The translations under genes were made by a program, and so were the position numbers. This document shows positions 51,118 to 61,900 of a DNA stretch of 64,000 nucleotides, piece after piece. The notes under the pieces were generated by a model, which had not been told where the DNA came from, did no database searches, and saw only the letters and a list, made by a program, of their open reading frames with translations. Source of the DNA: Bacteroidota bacterium (GTDB lineage: Bacteria > Bacteroidota > Bacteroidia > Cytophagales > Cyclobacteriaceae); assembly GCA_018267285.1 (NCBI GenBank), contig JAFDYU010000008.1, positions 186,001 to 250,000 on the forward strand. Reading direction: 5' to 3'. Every line of letters starts with the position of its first letter. The stretch's first letter is position 1.

Positions 51118-52653
51118 GTGAGAATTTGCCTTGTTTTCTTCTTGTTGTTTTCGCTGACAAGTGCCCATAAAACCAGTGCTCAGAATTACCCTATGTATAA
51201 TGGTTATTTCCTTAACCCATTTATATATAACCCGGCAGCCGCAGCCACCGAGCAGGTGCAACTTACAGCAGATTATCGCAAACAGTGGGTTGGAGTTTCG
51301 GGTGCACCTTCGGTATCATCGCTTACGGCTTCAACACTCATTAATGAAACCCGTGCGGGCATTGGCTTTAAAGTGAGTTCCATTTCACGTGGATTCCTTA
51401 ATACAACCGAAGCTTCGGCATCGTATGCGTACGGAGTGCCCTTCGACCATAATAATAGACTTTTCTTTGGGCTGTCGGCAGGGATGCTCTCCAACCGTAT
51501 AAACTTTGATGACCTCACCAAAGCAAGCGACCCCGCTCTCGGCAAGCTTTCTACCTCTATGGTGCCCACGGCTGCTTTTGGTATGCTCTGGAAAAACAGC
51601 AACGGTTTCGATCTGGGCTTCACCATGCCCAAGTTGATTTCCGATCAAAATCTGGATGCCAATTATTCTTTTTCGTATGCAGACAACCTGATTGTTACGG
51701 CATCGTTCAGCCGGTGGAATCCCAAACCTAAGCTTGCGCCCAGAGGCAGAAACCGTGGCGTACCGAGGAAAAAAACAATCAGTAGCCCGTTAGAACTGTT
51801 CACCATTTATCGTTACTCTAAGTTCGGAAGCCTATTTGAGGGAACCGCTAAATATAATTTCAGCCCAAATTTTTGGTTTTCGGCATCGTATCGGCAGTTT
51901 ACCGGGATAATCCCGGCCATAGGGATTGTTACCGATAATTTAACATTCAGCTATTTTTACGAACCCGGCCTGGGTGGCGATCTGCCTCTGAAAACCCACG
52001 AGGTGCTCCTTAAAATAAGCTTAGGCCAATCGAAGAAATATAGAGAAAAAGCGCCCACGCCTCCGGCCAGCAAAATTGTTGCCCCGGCTCAGCGAACGGT
52101 TGTAAAAAAACCAGAACCCGTTACCAAACCCGTAGCACCGCCTAAACAGGAAGTAGTAAAGAAACCCGAGCCGATAGTTCAACCTAAGCAGGAAGTAGTG
52201 GTGAAGAAGCCCGAAGAAAAACCGATTACGGTTCCGCCATCACAACCTGTGGTTAAGATTGATTCAAGCGCTGTAAAAAAAGCCAGAGAAGATGAACGGA
52301 AAACATTGGATCAGCATATTCAGCAAAATGCCGAAGGCAAGCACGATGACACACACAATCAACCGGTCAATGAGCGTCATGATTTTGTGAAGCGGGGTAC
52401 ACACCACGAAGAATTAGATGTAGCCACGTATGTTATTGCGGGCGCGTTCCAGAGCAGAACAAATGCCGAGCACTATGCCAAAACTCTCAAATCCCTGGGG
52501 TATGAGGCAGACTTCGGGCACTTGTCGGTTAGGAAGCTATGGTATGTGTTTATTGCCGAAGAGACAGAAGTTGAAGAAGCCAAGAAAGAGCGCAATCGCC
52601 TGCAAAAAAATAAAATATTCAGTCAGGTATGGTTACTCACGGTTCAGCCTTAA
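51118..52653 (+). CDS. PorP/SprF family type IX secretion protein with C-terminal SPOR domain
   Basis: A 511-residue protein. Signal peptide, then the PorP/SprF barrel (QNYPMYNGYFLNPFIYNPAA, WVGVSGAPSVSSLTASTLIN, GLSAGMLSNRINFDDL, ending at about residue 310), a Pro/Lys/Val-rich linker (about 310-395) and a SPOR-type peptidoglycan-binding domain (YVIAGAFQSRTNAEHYAKTL, LWYVFIAEE). PorP/SprF partners are needed for attachment or secretion of CHU_C-type cargo, and both following genes fit as cargo. Start is GTG; a TTG lies one base off frame. Co-transcribed with the following genes, 15 bp apart. Confidence 0.9.
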   Translation: MRICLVFFLLFSLTSAHKTSAQNYPMYNGYFLNPFIYNPAAAATEQVQLTADYRKQWVGVSGAPSVSSLTASTLINETRAGIGFKVSSISRGFLNTTEASASYAYGVPFDHNNRLFFGLSAGMLSNRINFDDLTKASDPALGKLSTSMVPTAAFGMLWKNSNGFDLGFTMPKLISDQNLDANYSFSYADNLIVTASFSRWNPKPKLAPRGRNRGVPRKKTISSPLELFTIYRYSKFGSLFEGTAKYNFSPNFWFSASYRQFTGIIPAIGIVTDNLTFSYFYEPGLGGDLPLKTHEVLLKISLGQSKKYREKAPTPPASKIVAPAQRTVVKKPEPVTKPVAPPKQEVVKKPEPIVQPKQEVVVKKPEEKPITVPPSQPVVKIDSSAVKKAREDERKTLDQHIQQNAEGKHDDTHNQPVNERHDFVKRGTHHEELDVATYVIAGAFQSRTNAEHYAKTLKSLGYEADFGHLSVRKLWYVFIAEETEVEEAKKERNRLQKNKIFSQVWLLTVQP

Positions 52654-52668
52654 CTATTAAAGTAATAG

Positions 52669-55600
52669 ATGAAATTGCGATCTAAAAAATATATCGGTGT
52701 AGTGTTGGCTCTGTTGTGCTTTTGCAGGCTTACGGCACAAGTGCCGTTGGTGAGCTCCATCAGCTCAAATTCATTGCGGGCTGATGATAAACTTACCCTG
52801 AAGGGCATAAACTTTGGAACCAACGCAGCCAACATCAAGGTGACTTTCGGGAGTGTTAGCGTAAAACCGAAATCAATTTCAGACCAGTTTCTTGAAGTGA
52901 TGGTGCCCAAGGGTGCGGTGTATGAAGACATCCGGGTTACCAATACGGCAACGGGGTTAAGCGGATTTTCAAGCTCTCCTTTCCAGCTAAGCTATGGGGG
53001 AAACGGGTCGTTCGATGCAACTAAAATTTCGGCTCAATCCGATTTTGATTCCGAATCCGGTTTATACGATTTAACCTTGGCCGATTTTGATGGCGATGGA
53101 AAATCCGACATCGCCACGGCCAACAATAATTCGGGCACACCCACCACCACCATTTCTGTTTTTAGAAATACGAGTGTTCCGGGCACATTGTCCTTTGTTA
53201 AATCAGTTTTGAACACAGGCGTAAATACAATCCATGTGGAAGCCGGAGATATCAATGGCGATGGTAAACCTGAAATTGTGGTTTCAGAATTAAATGGGTC
53301 GCATATATACATCTATAAGAACAACTGTACCTCGGGTACAATTTCATTCGGTTCAGCTCAGACAATAACCCTAAACGGAGGGATCACCCCACCCAAGACG
53401 AGCAAGATCAGGATTATGGACATGGATTTAGATGGCCGCCCGGAATTGATGGTAACCGATCAGGCAGCCAGCCGGGTGTTTGTACTTCCCAATCAAAGCA
53501 CCTTGTCAACCATTCAGTTTGGAGTGGCATCTGCGATGACTTTCCTTACAAGCCCCGGATCGTACACCGATGGCATTGATGTGGGCGATTTTAACGGAGA
53601 TCGGTTGCCGGAAATTGTGGTGAGCGAGTTTCAAAGCACCAGTGGAAATATTTTTATTCTGCCCAATCAAAGTGTGCCCGGCACGTTAAGTTTTGGTAGC
53701 ATGATTCAGTTGCAAGCCGCTACCGATATTGCGAGCATTAGAGTGGGCGATCTGGACGGTGACTCAAAACCCGATCTGGCAGCCACTGCTCTGTTGGCAA
53801 ATCAACTGCTTATTTTTCCAAACCAAAGCACAAGCACCAGTATAAAATTTGCAACGCCAGTAAATGTAACAGTAAATGCAAAACCCTGGGGCATTGATTT
53901 TGGCGACATCGATGGCGACTCAAAAACCGATATTGCCGTAGCTTCCATTAAAGACCCGATTGGTAACTTGAAAACCCTTACTGTACTCAGCAATCAGAGT
54001 ACTTCCGGCAATTTTTCATTTGCCAACCAAACCATTAACACCACCTATATCAATCGCTACGTGCGCATTGGCGATCTCGATAACGATGGAAGACCCGACT
54101 TGAGTTTCACCAGCATTGACGACAACAACTCCGGAGAATTGGCTTCAAAAGTTTCAGCAATTACAAATAAAAATTGTGTAGCCCCCGTTCTTTCACCGGT
54201 AGGTCCATTAACCATCTGCTCGGGTGTAACCCAACGCATCACGGCATCGAGCAATGCGGGTGCAACCTACCAATGGATTAAAGACGGGACTTCGTTCGGT
54301 GCGCCTACAACCAACAATTATTTGGATGTTACAGCCACCGGTGCCTATAAGGTTACCCTCATCAACGGTACTTGTTCGTTACAAACTCCGAGTGCCGTAT
54401 CGATAACCGTAGTTTCGGCAGCAGCATTGGCTACTGCAACACCAGCTTCCGTTGCTCCGGTATGTGTAGGTGGCACATTATCCCTCTCCGTTGTTACCGA
54501 TGTGGGTGCTACCGATTATTCATGGACAGGCCCCGGATCGTTTTCCGCGCACGGTAGCTCCGTTACAAGAAGCAATATTCAGGCCGACCAAGGGGGGCAA
54601 TATTTTCTCGATGTACTGAATGGCACCTGCGTTCTGCAACGCGACACCGTAATTGTAGACATCGTGAGTGTTCCTTCGCTTGAAATATATTATACCGGAG
54701 CAAACTTAATCTGCTCCGGGCAGAACAAAACACTTTCAATTTTTCCGTCCACAACGGGATATAACTTTCAGTGGAGCGAACAGACGGCCGGAGATATTTC
54801 CGGAGCAACAAGTGCAACCTATTCGGCTACCACCAGTGGGAAGTACATTGTTAAATTAACTTCTATAGCCAGCCCAACCTGCCCGGTAATTCAATCGAAT
54901 GTAAAAGAGCTGCGCGTGGCACAAGTTCCGGCAGTAGATTTCACGATGCCTTCGGGGAGTTGCATCGGGTCGCCAGTAAACTTTACGAATCAGTCCACTC
55001 TCGATAGCGACACCACTGGCCTTCAAGTTCTTTTTGCGTGGAACTTTGGAGATGGCGCAACGGCAAATGGATCTAACTCAACTCACACTTTTGCAACGGC
55101 ACAGACCTATAACGTAAAATTGAATGTCTCGTACCTGGGCCAAAGTTGTTTAGCTTCAAAAACTAAATCGTTGTTGGTACAAAACCCGCCTGTGGTAAGT
55201 ATTACAAATCCCAACAACGTTTACAGTATTTGCCCCAACGATAGCTTGTTGTTGCAGGTCACCGGTACTTTCAATTCCTATGCTTGGAGCAATGGCAGCA
55301 CCTCGGCATCCACGTACATCAAAGAAATCAAAGACTCAACAGTAACCGTTACGCAGGGCGAATGTCAGGTTACGTCCTCAAAAAATATTACTCAATTTTC
55401 GGCACCCACCGTAACCGTAACCGCCTACCGCACTTCCATAAAAGCAGGCGACACCGTAAAACTCAAAGCATCGGGTTTGAATACCTTTTTATGGAAACCC
55501 AACTTGTATTTGTCGGATTCAACCATTGCCGATCCCACAGCTTCACCGGTGCAAACCACCACGTACACTGTTTCCGGAAAAGATGTCAATAGCTGTAGTG

Positions 55601-55917
55601 GCAATGGGTCCATAGAAATTATGGTTACGGTAGATAAACCACTGAATACACTCAAGGCGGCTCAGTTCTTTACACCCAATGGCGATGGCATCAACGATGT
55701 ATGGAAAGTTGACAATGCACCAAACCTAAATCAATGTGGGGTCATTATTTACGATGAACGTGGCTTTAAAATCTACGAAGCGAAACCCTATCATAACGAC
55801 TGGAGCGGCATAGCAACCAACGGCAAAGAACTTCCCTCCGGGGTTTATTACTATGTATTTAAATGTGACGATTCGTCAAAAAATTATATCGCAGGGAGTA
55901 TTAACATTGTACGGTAA
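52669..55917 (+). CDS. secreted multidomain adhesin with FG-GAP repeats and CHU_C sorting domain
   Basis: A 1082-residue extracellular protein: signal peptide (CFCRLTAQ), an IPT/TIG domain (about 25-105), FG-GAP/VCBS-like beta-propeller repeats with Asp-rich Ca-binding loops (about 120-500: DFDGDGKSDIATANN, DINGDGKPEIVV, DLDGDSKPDLAAT), Ig-like domains, a PKD domain (about 770-840: AWNFGDGATANGSNSTHTF) and, from about 998, the gliding-motility C-terminal domain CHU_C (FFTPNGDGINDVWKVDN, GVIIYDERGFKIYE, PSGVYYYVFKC), a type B signal for the type IX secretion system. Probably a surface or released adhesin. Confidence 0.93.
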   Translation: MKLRSKKYIGVVLALLCFCRLTAQVPLVSSISSNSLRADDKLTLKGINFGTNAANIKVTFGSVSVKPKSISDQFLEVMVPKGAVYEDIRVTNTATGLSGFSSSPFQLSYGGNGSFDATKISAQSDFDSESGLYDLTLADFDGDGKSDIATANNNSGTPTTTISVFRNTSVPGTLSFVKSVLNTGVNTIHVEAGDINGDGKPEIVVSELNGSHIYIYKNNCTSGTISFGSAQTITLNGGITPPKTSKIRIMDMDLDGRPELMVTDQAASRVFVLPNQSTLSTIQFGVASAMTFLTSPGSYTDGIDVGDFNGDRLPEIVVSEFQSTSGNIFILPNQSVPGTLSFGSMIQLQAATDIASIRVGDLDGDSKPDLAATALLANQLLIFPNQSTSTSIKFATPVNVTVNAKPWGIDFGDIDGDSKTDIAVASIKDPIGNLKTLTVLSNQSTSGNFSFANQTINTTYINRYVRIGDLDNDGRPDLSFTSIDDNNSGELASKVSAITNKNCVAPVLSPVGPLTICSGVTQRITASSNAGATYQWIKDGTSFGAPTTNNYLDVTATGAYKVTLINGTCSLQTPSAVSITVVSAAALATATPASVAPVCVGGTLSLSVVTDVGATDYSWTGPGSFSAHGSSVTRSNIQADQGGQYFLDVLNGTCVLQRDTVIVDIVSVPSLEIYYTGANLICSGQNKTLSIFPSTTGYNFQWSEQTAGDISGATSATYSATTSGKYIVKLTSIASPTCPVIQSNVKELRVAQVPAVDFTMPSGSCIGSPVNFTNQSTLDSDTTGLQVLFAWNFGDGATANGSNSTHTFATAQTYNVKLNVSYLGQSCLASKTKSLLVQNPPVVSITNPNNVYSICPNDSLLLQVTGTFNSYAWSNGSTSASTYIKEIKDSTVTVTQGECQVTSSKNITQFSAPTVTVTAYRTSIKAGDTVKLKASGLNTFLWKPNLYLSDSTIADPTASPVQTTTYTVSGKDVNSCSGNGSIEIMVTVDKPLNTLKAAQFFTPNGDGINDVWKVDNAPNLNQCGVIIYDERGFKIYEAKPYHNDWSGIATNGKELPSGVYYYVFKCDDSSKNYIAGSINIVR

Positions 55918-55929
55918 AAGTTAATAAAT

Positions 55930-58900
55930 ATGAAAACGAGTAGACTGATCCTAAGCTGGCTTTTTACAGTGATTGCCGTTTATTCTGCCTACGCTCAGGA
56001 AGCGGGCAATTGCGCGGATGGAAAAGACAACGACAACGATGGGTTCATCGATTGTTTTGATTCTGACTGCGCGGCCGACACCGTTTGTGCCGGTTTCTAC
56101 CTCAATAATAACGTAGTGTGCCAAGCCAAGCCTACGGGCTTCCCGGCATTTACCATGAAGCTGGCCTGGCAATCGGATAATCAGACCACCAACCACCTCA
56201 ACCGAACTTCAGTAGGAGATCTGGATTATGATGGATACCCCGAAGTAGTTGTCACGGAAATAATAGGAAAAAATATTTTTATCCTCGATGGCAGGACGGG
56301 TGCTACCAAAAAATCGCTTAACGTTAGCTACAATCTAGACCGGGAGGTGGTGATCGGTAATATTGATAAAAGCAGCTGTGCATGGATTTTTACATCCGGA
56401 GACAAATACATCTATGCCTATGATTGTAACCTTAACTTTAAATGGAAGAGTTCAAAATTATCGGCAGATCCCTGGATGTTTGGATTAGCAGATTTTGATA
56501 ATGACGGTAAGATTGAAATTTTTAGTCGCAATGAAATTATTGATGCGCATACCGGGGTAAGGATGGTAAAAAATTCAGATGCGGGCAACATGGTGGGTGG
56601 GCCAGTAGCGGTAGATATTACAGGCGACAGCAAACTTGAATTGATAGCAGGATGCAGGATATATTCTGTGGTAGATTTAAAAAGAAGCAGCCTGCCTACC
56701 CAAGATCAGGGTTCATTGACTTTATCGAACAGCGTTCCCAATTTTTATAGACGACAGTCTCAAAGCTCAACGAGCGTGGCTGACTATAATTTGGATGGCT
56801 ACCTTGACGTAATTGCATCAGGCTCTAATAATAGCCAGGATAGCAACACCACTTTATTCTTTTGGGATGTTCAGAATAATGTTGTCAAAACCTATATCGA
56901 CATAATACCCGGAGATTTCTATGTGGCAGGTTGTACCAACGCTACGGTTACCGCACCATACGCAAACGGATGGCAAAACGGTACGGGCCGTCTCAACATT
57001 GCTGATATTGATGGTGATGGTAAACTCAACGCCACCTATGTTTCCGGAAAATATTTATATGCGCTTGATGAAAACTGGAATTTGAAATGGAGAGTGGTAG
57101 TAAATGAAGAAACTTCAGGTTATACGGGGTGCACCGTTTATGATTTCAACGGAGACGGTGCTGCCGAAGTAGTTTACCGCGATGAACAATACATTTACAT
57201 TATTAATGGAAATGATGGCTCTGTAAATACACAACAACAGTGTATTGCCCGCACACAGGTGGAGTACCCTGTAGTGGCCGATGTGAATGGCGATGGCGCA
57301 ACAGAATTGTGCGTGACTTGTGGTTACGATGATGCTTTATCCTGGAGCAATTTTTGTGATTTATCATACTCACAAAATTCTTGCGTACGCGTGTTTCAAT
57401 CAGCTTCAACACCGTGGGTGCCTTCCCGGAAATTGTGGAACCAACACGCCTACTTTAATGTGAATGTCAACAACGATCTCACCATACCGCAGTACATGCA
57501 AAAAAGCTGGCTGGTTTGGTCAACCAATGTTTGTACGACCGGAGCCAACCGACCGTTGAATGCATTCTTAAACCAAACCCCCGCACGCGATTCGCAAGGA
57601 TGCCCTACGTACGCTTCACCAAACCTGATCAACGTAGCTTCGCTTTTAAAAGTCGAGCCGCCAACTTGCCCCGATACCGATTTTAAAGTTACCATTGGGG
57701 TTCAGAATATTGGCGATGCCACCATTCAAGGCAATGTTCCGGTTACTTTTTACAAAGGCGACCCAACAAAAACCGGGGCCACAAAACTCAATACGGTAAA
57801 CATACCCGTAAATCTAATTAGGAATCAAACACAAACTTTCCCATCGTTAACCGTTACGGGCGATGGAAGCATTTTCACACTGTATATCTCATTAAACGAT
57901 GCAGGTACTTCTGTGCCAACGCCTATCAAATTGCCCAACACCCCATTTGTAGAATGCGATTACGACAACGTTATCAAGGCCGATGTAATACCCAAACCGG
58001 TTCAGGTGGTTGCCACTAAAATTGCAGACAACATAAAATGCGTTGGTGCCTCGGTACCCGACAACGGAGCTGCTTCAGCGTATGTCGATATGGGTGGAAC
58101 ACAAAACACTGCGGACTATAATTTTTATTGGTTCAACGGGCCTGTCACCGGCTCTCCGGTTTATACCGGAGCAAGCTATTCAGGTTTGGCTGCGGGTACC
58201 TATTCCGTTTATGCGTTGCATAAAACAGCAAACTGTAGTTCGGATACGGCAACGGTAACCATCATACGAAAAGATAAAGCTCCGATGATCGCTACCATCG
58301 TTCAAGATGCCCCCAACACCAGCTGTTCTATTCCCAACGGCAAAATGCACGCAGTGGTTAACGGTGGCGATCCTATCATAAATTATACGTTCGACTGGTT
58401 TCAGGGAAATGACATCTTCACTTCTCCCGAAATTGGTGTGGGCGATACCGCTACCAATCTTTTGGGTGGCCAAATTTACACCGTGCTCGTTACCGACAAT
58501 TCATCGGGCTGTCAGTCGGTTGCATCGCAAGCTGTGCCCGACAACACCGTTAGGCCTGTGGTTACGGCTATACCAACGGATGCCATTTGCGCTCCGGCTA
58601 ATTCGGGAAGCGCCTCCGCATCGGTGGCGGGTGTAACCACCGGCTTTACCTTTAAGTGGTACAATGGAAGTGTAACCAAACCTTCTCCCGATTTTACCGG
58701 AGCCAATTATGCTGCCATCCCTGCGGGCTCCTACACTGTTACGGCTACCGACAACAGCAAAGGGTGCGTCTCCAATCCGTCCACGGTTACGGTCGGGCTT
58801 CCTCCTCCGTTTACCGCCACAGCCTCACAGCTTACCCAACAAACTTCTTGCAACCCAGCCACACCCAACGGATCGGCAACGGCCAATGTGGGAGGAACTA

Positions 58901-61900
58901 CGGCCGGATATAATTTCAATTGGTTCACCGGGCAAAGTACTGCTCCGGGCAACGCTATTCCTTCAGCTGTTAATGTGGCTGCAGGAGATTATACAGTTAT
59001 CGCTACCAATACCACAACAGGATGTACCGATACTACATTCACTACGGTAACACAAAATTTGGTTTACCCCGCTGTGTCTTTGGTTGCAGCCCCCAATACC
59101 GTTTGCGATCCTACGTTAACCAGCCCTGCCGCACAATTTAACGGAAGCATCACCGCAACAATCACCAACCAGGGCGGAAACCCATTGTCGGATTACACCT
59201 TTACTTATGGTGACCCCGGTGCACAAACACCCGGAGGTGGTCAACAAGGTTCACCAACTGCTAATGTTTGGAGTCAGTTGAATGGAGGAGCAACGGCATA
59301 CACAGTGCAAGTAACGCAAGTGTCCACGGGCTGTGCTTCGGCTCCGGGCAATATCGTAGTTACCAACACGCAGGCCATACCCGTTATTACCAAAAACCAA
59401 CTGCCCTCAACCAATTGTGCGCCTACCGCAGGCAATGGTTCTGCGCTGGTAACCGATGTTGATGGTGCCGGCATTGGAGCACCGTATCAGTTTAAGTGGT
59501 ACGATGGTTCTACGGTGACACCCGGCAGTGAGAAATCGTTTACGGCCACGTACGCCAACGTGCAAGGTGGTTCGGGCATGAACTACACCGTACAAGTAAC
59601 CAACCAGAGCAACGGCTGCCAGAATACCGCCACCGTGTTGGTAGGCGACAGCAAAGTATTGCCAACGCTTTCGCTGGTATCGGCCCCTAATACCGTTTGC
59701 GACCCAACGTTGACGAGTCCTGCCGCACAATTTAACGGAAGCATCACAGCAACAATCACCAACCAGGGCGGAAACCCATTGTCGGATTACACTTTTACTT
59801 ATGGTGATCCCGGTGCACAGACTCCGGGAGGAGGCCAGCAAGGTTCGCCCACTGCCAATGCTTGGAGTCAGTTGAATGGAGGGGCAACGGCATACACGGT
59901 GCAAGTAACCCAAGTATCCACCGGTTGTGCGTCTACACCAAGTAACATCAAGGTTACCAACACACAGGCCATACCTGTTATTACCAAAAGCCAACTGCCC
60001 TCTACCAATTGTGCGCCTACCGCAGGCAATGGTTCTGCGCTGGTAACCGATGTTGATGGGGCTGGCGTTGGTACACCTTATCAATTCAAATGGTACGATG
60101 GCTCTACGGTGACACCCGGAAGCGAGAAATCGTTTGCGGCCACGTACGCCAACGTGCAAGGTGGTGCGGGTAAGAATTATACCGTACAAGTAACCAACCA
60201 GAGCAACGGCTGCCAGAACACGGCCACCGTTCTGGTGGGCGACAGCAAAGTATTACCTTTAATTTCATTAGTAAAGGCAGACAACACAGTCTGCGATCCA
60301 ACGCTTACAAATCCCTCCGTTCAATTCAGTGGAAGTATTACAACTACCATCACCAACATAGGCTTAAATCCGTTGTCGGATTACACCTTTTCCTACACAG
60401 GTGGAGGAGCTCAAACTCCGGGTGGAGGTTCGAAAGGATCGCCCACGGCCAATGTATGGAGCCAGTTAAACGGAGGTGCTTCCAATTACAAGGTTCAGGT
60501 AACCCAAGTATCCACAGGCTGTAAATCTTCAACAAAAAATATCAAGATCACCAACACACAAACTATTCCGGTTATCACCGCCAGTCAGTTGGCTTCTACC
60601 AACTGTGCGCCAACCGCAGGCAATGGTTCTGCTATGGTTACAGACGTAGACGGAGCAGGTGTGGGTACACCCTACCAGTTTAAGTGGTACGATGGTGCAG
60701 CCGTGGTGGTGGGCAGTGAAAAAGCCTTGACCGCAACTTATGCCAACGTGCAGGGCGGGGTAGGGAAAAACTATACGGTGCAAGTTACCAACCAGAGTAA
60801 CGGTTGCCGCAACACCGCTACCGTACTGGTGGGCGATAACAGCGCGCTGCCCGTAATCACGTTAAGCGAAACCGACAACACCAGTTGTTTGGTTGGAAAA
60901 AATGGAACGGCATCGCTCGCCACACTCAACGATGCCAACAACGGAGGGGCTGTGGTTTCACCGTTTACCGGCTATACGTTTAACTGGAACACCGGAGGGA
61001 CAACCTCAACAATCAGCAGTCTCGATAGCGGCTCGTACACACTCACGGTAAAAAATTCTACACTCGGTTGTGTGTCTGCCCCCGTTTCCATTAAAGTGAA
61101 AAATAACTTATTTACACCGCCCATCACGATCAATATCACTCCGCAAACTTCGTGTACAACACCAAACGGTATTCTCTCGGCAACCATAGACGAAACAAGT
61201 ATTGGCGGGGGAGCGGCAGTTACGGCAGGCTATACCTTTGCCTGGGAAAACAACAACAACCCGTTTGTTTCTCCGGGCACAAGTTTCGGAGGCAACACCC
61301 CGCAAGTAACAGGGCTTACCGGCAATAAAAATTACTCGGTAACCGTGGTGAAGACCTCCAGTGGTTGCACCAACTCAAAGAGCGCTTTTGTAAACAATAC
61401 GGTGGTGGTTCCGGTGGCTACCTTAACACCCACCGATCAGGTAAAATGTTCCCCTCCCGATGGCCAGGTGGTGGCCAATGTAGCGCAAGTACCTACACAA
61501 ACTTATACGTACTACTGGATGCTCGAACAGCCGAATACCGTTACCACCGATACCGCCACGGTAATCGGCACTGTGAAAGGTAGCCCGGCTTCACCGAACA
61601 GAAAATTTACAGGCGCAACAGGAAGCTCCACCGATACCGACCCCAACCTGCACTACGGAGACTACACGTTGGTGGTGGTTGATAATTTCACACATTGTAT
61701 TTCGCAGCCGGTAACTGCAACCGTGCAAGACAAAACAGAATCTACAATTACAATTAATGATTTTATCAAGGCTTCACTTTGCAAAAATAGTGATGGAACA
61801 ATCAAAATTAGTGCAGTACGTAATGATGCTACTCCAACCAATTTTACGTTTGATATATATAAAGGCAGTCCCACTAACACCACAACTCCTATTAATTTTT

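Noticed and set aside
59407..60189. Long minus-strand open frame (260 codons) within the giant adhesin
   Set aside because: It is antisense to the repeat region; its own repetition mirrors the 594-bp coding repeats, and it lacks any recognisable domain or start signal.
59074..60855. Regular repeats considered as a CRISPR array
   Set aside because: Units are 594 bp, in frame and coding for Ig-like domains; there are no short repeats with unique spacers, and no cas genes anywhere in the window.
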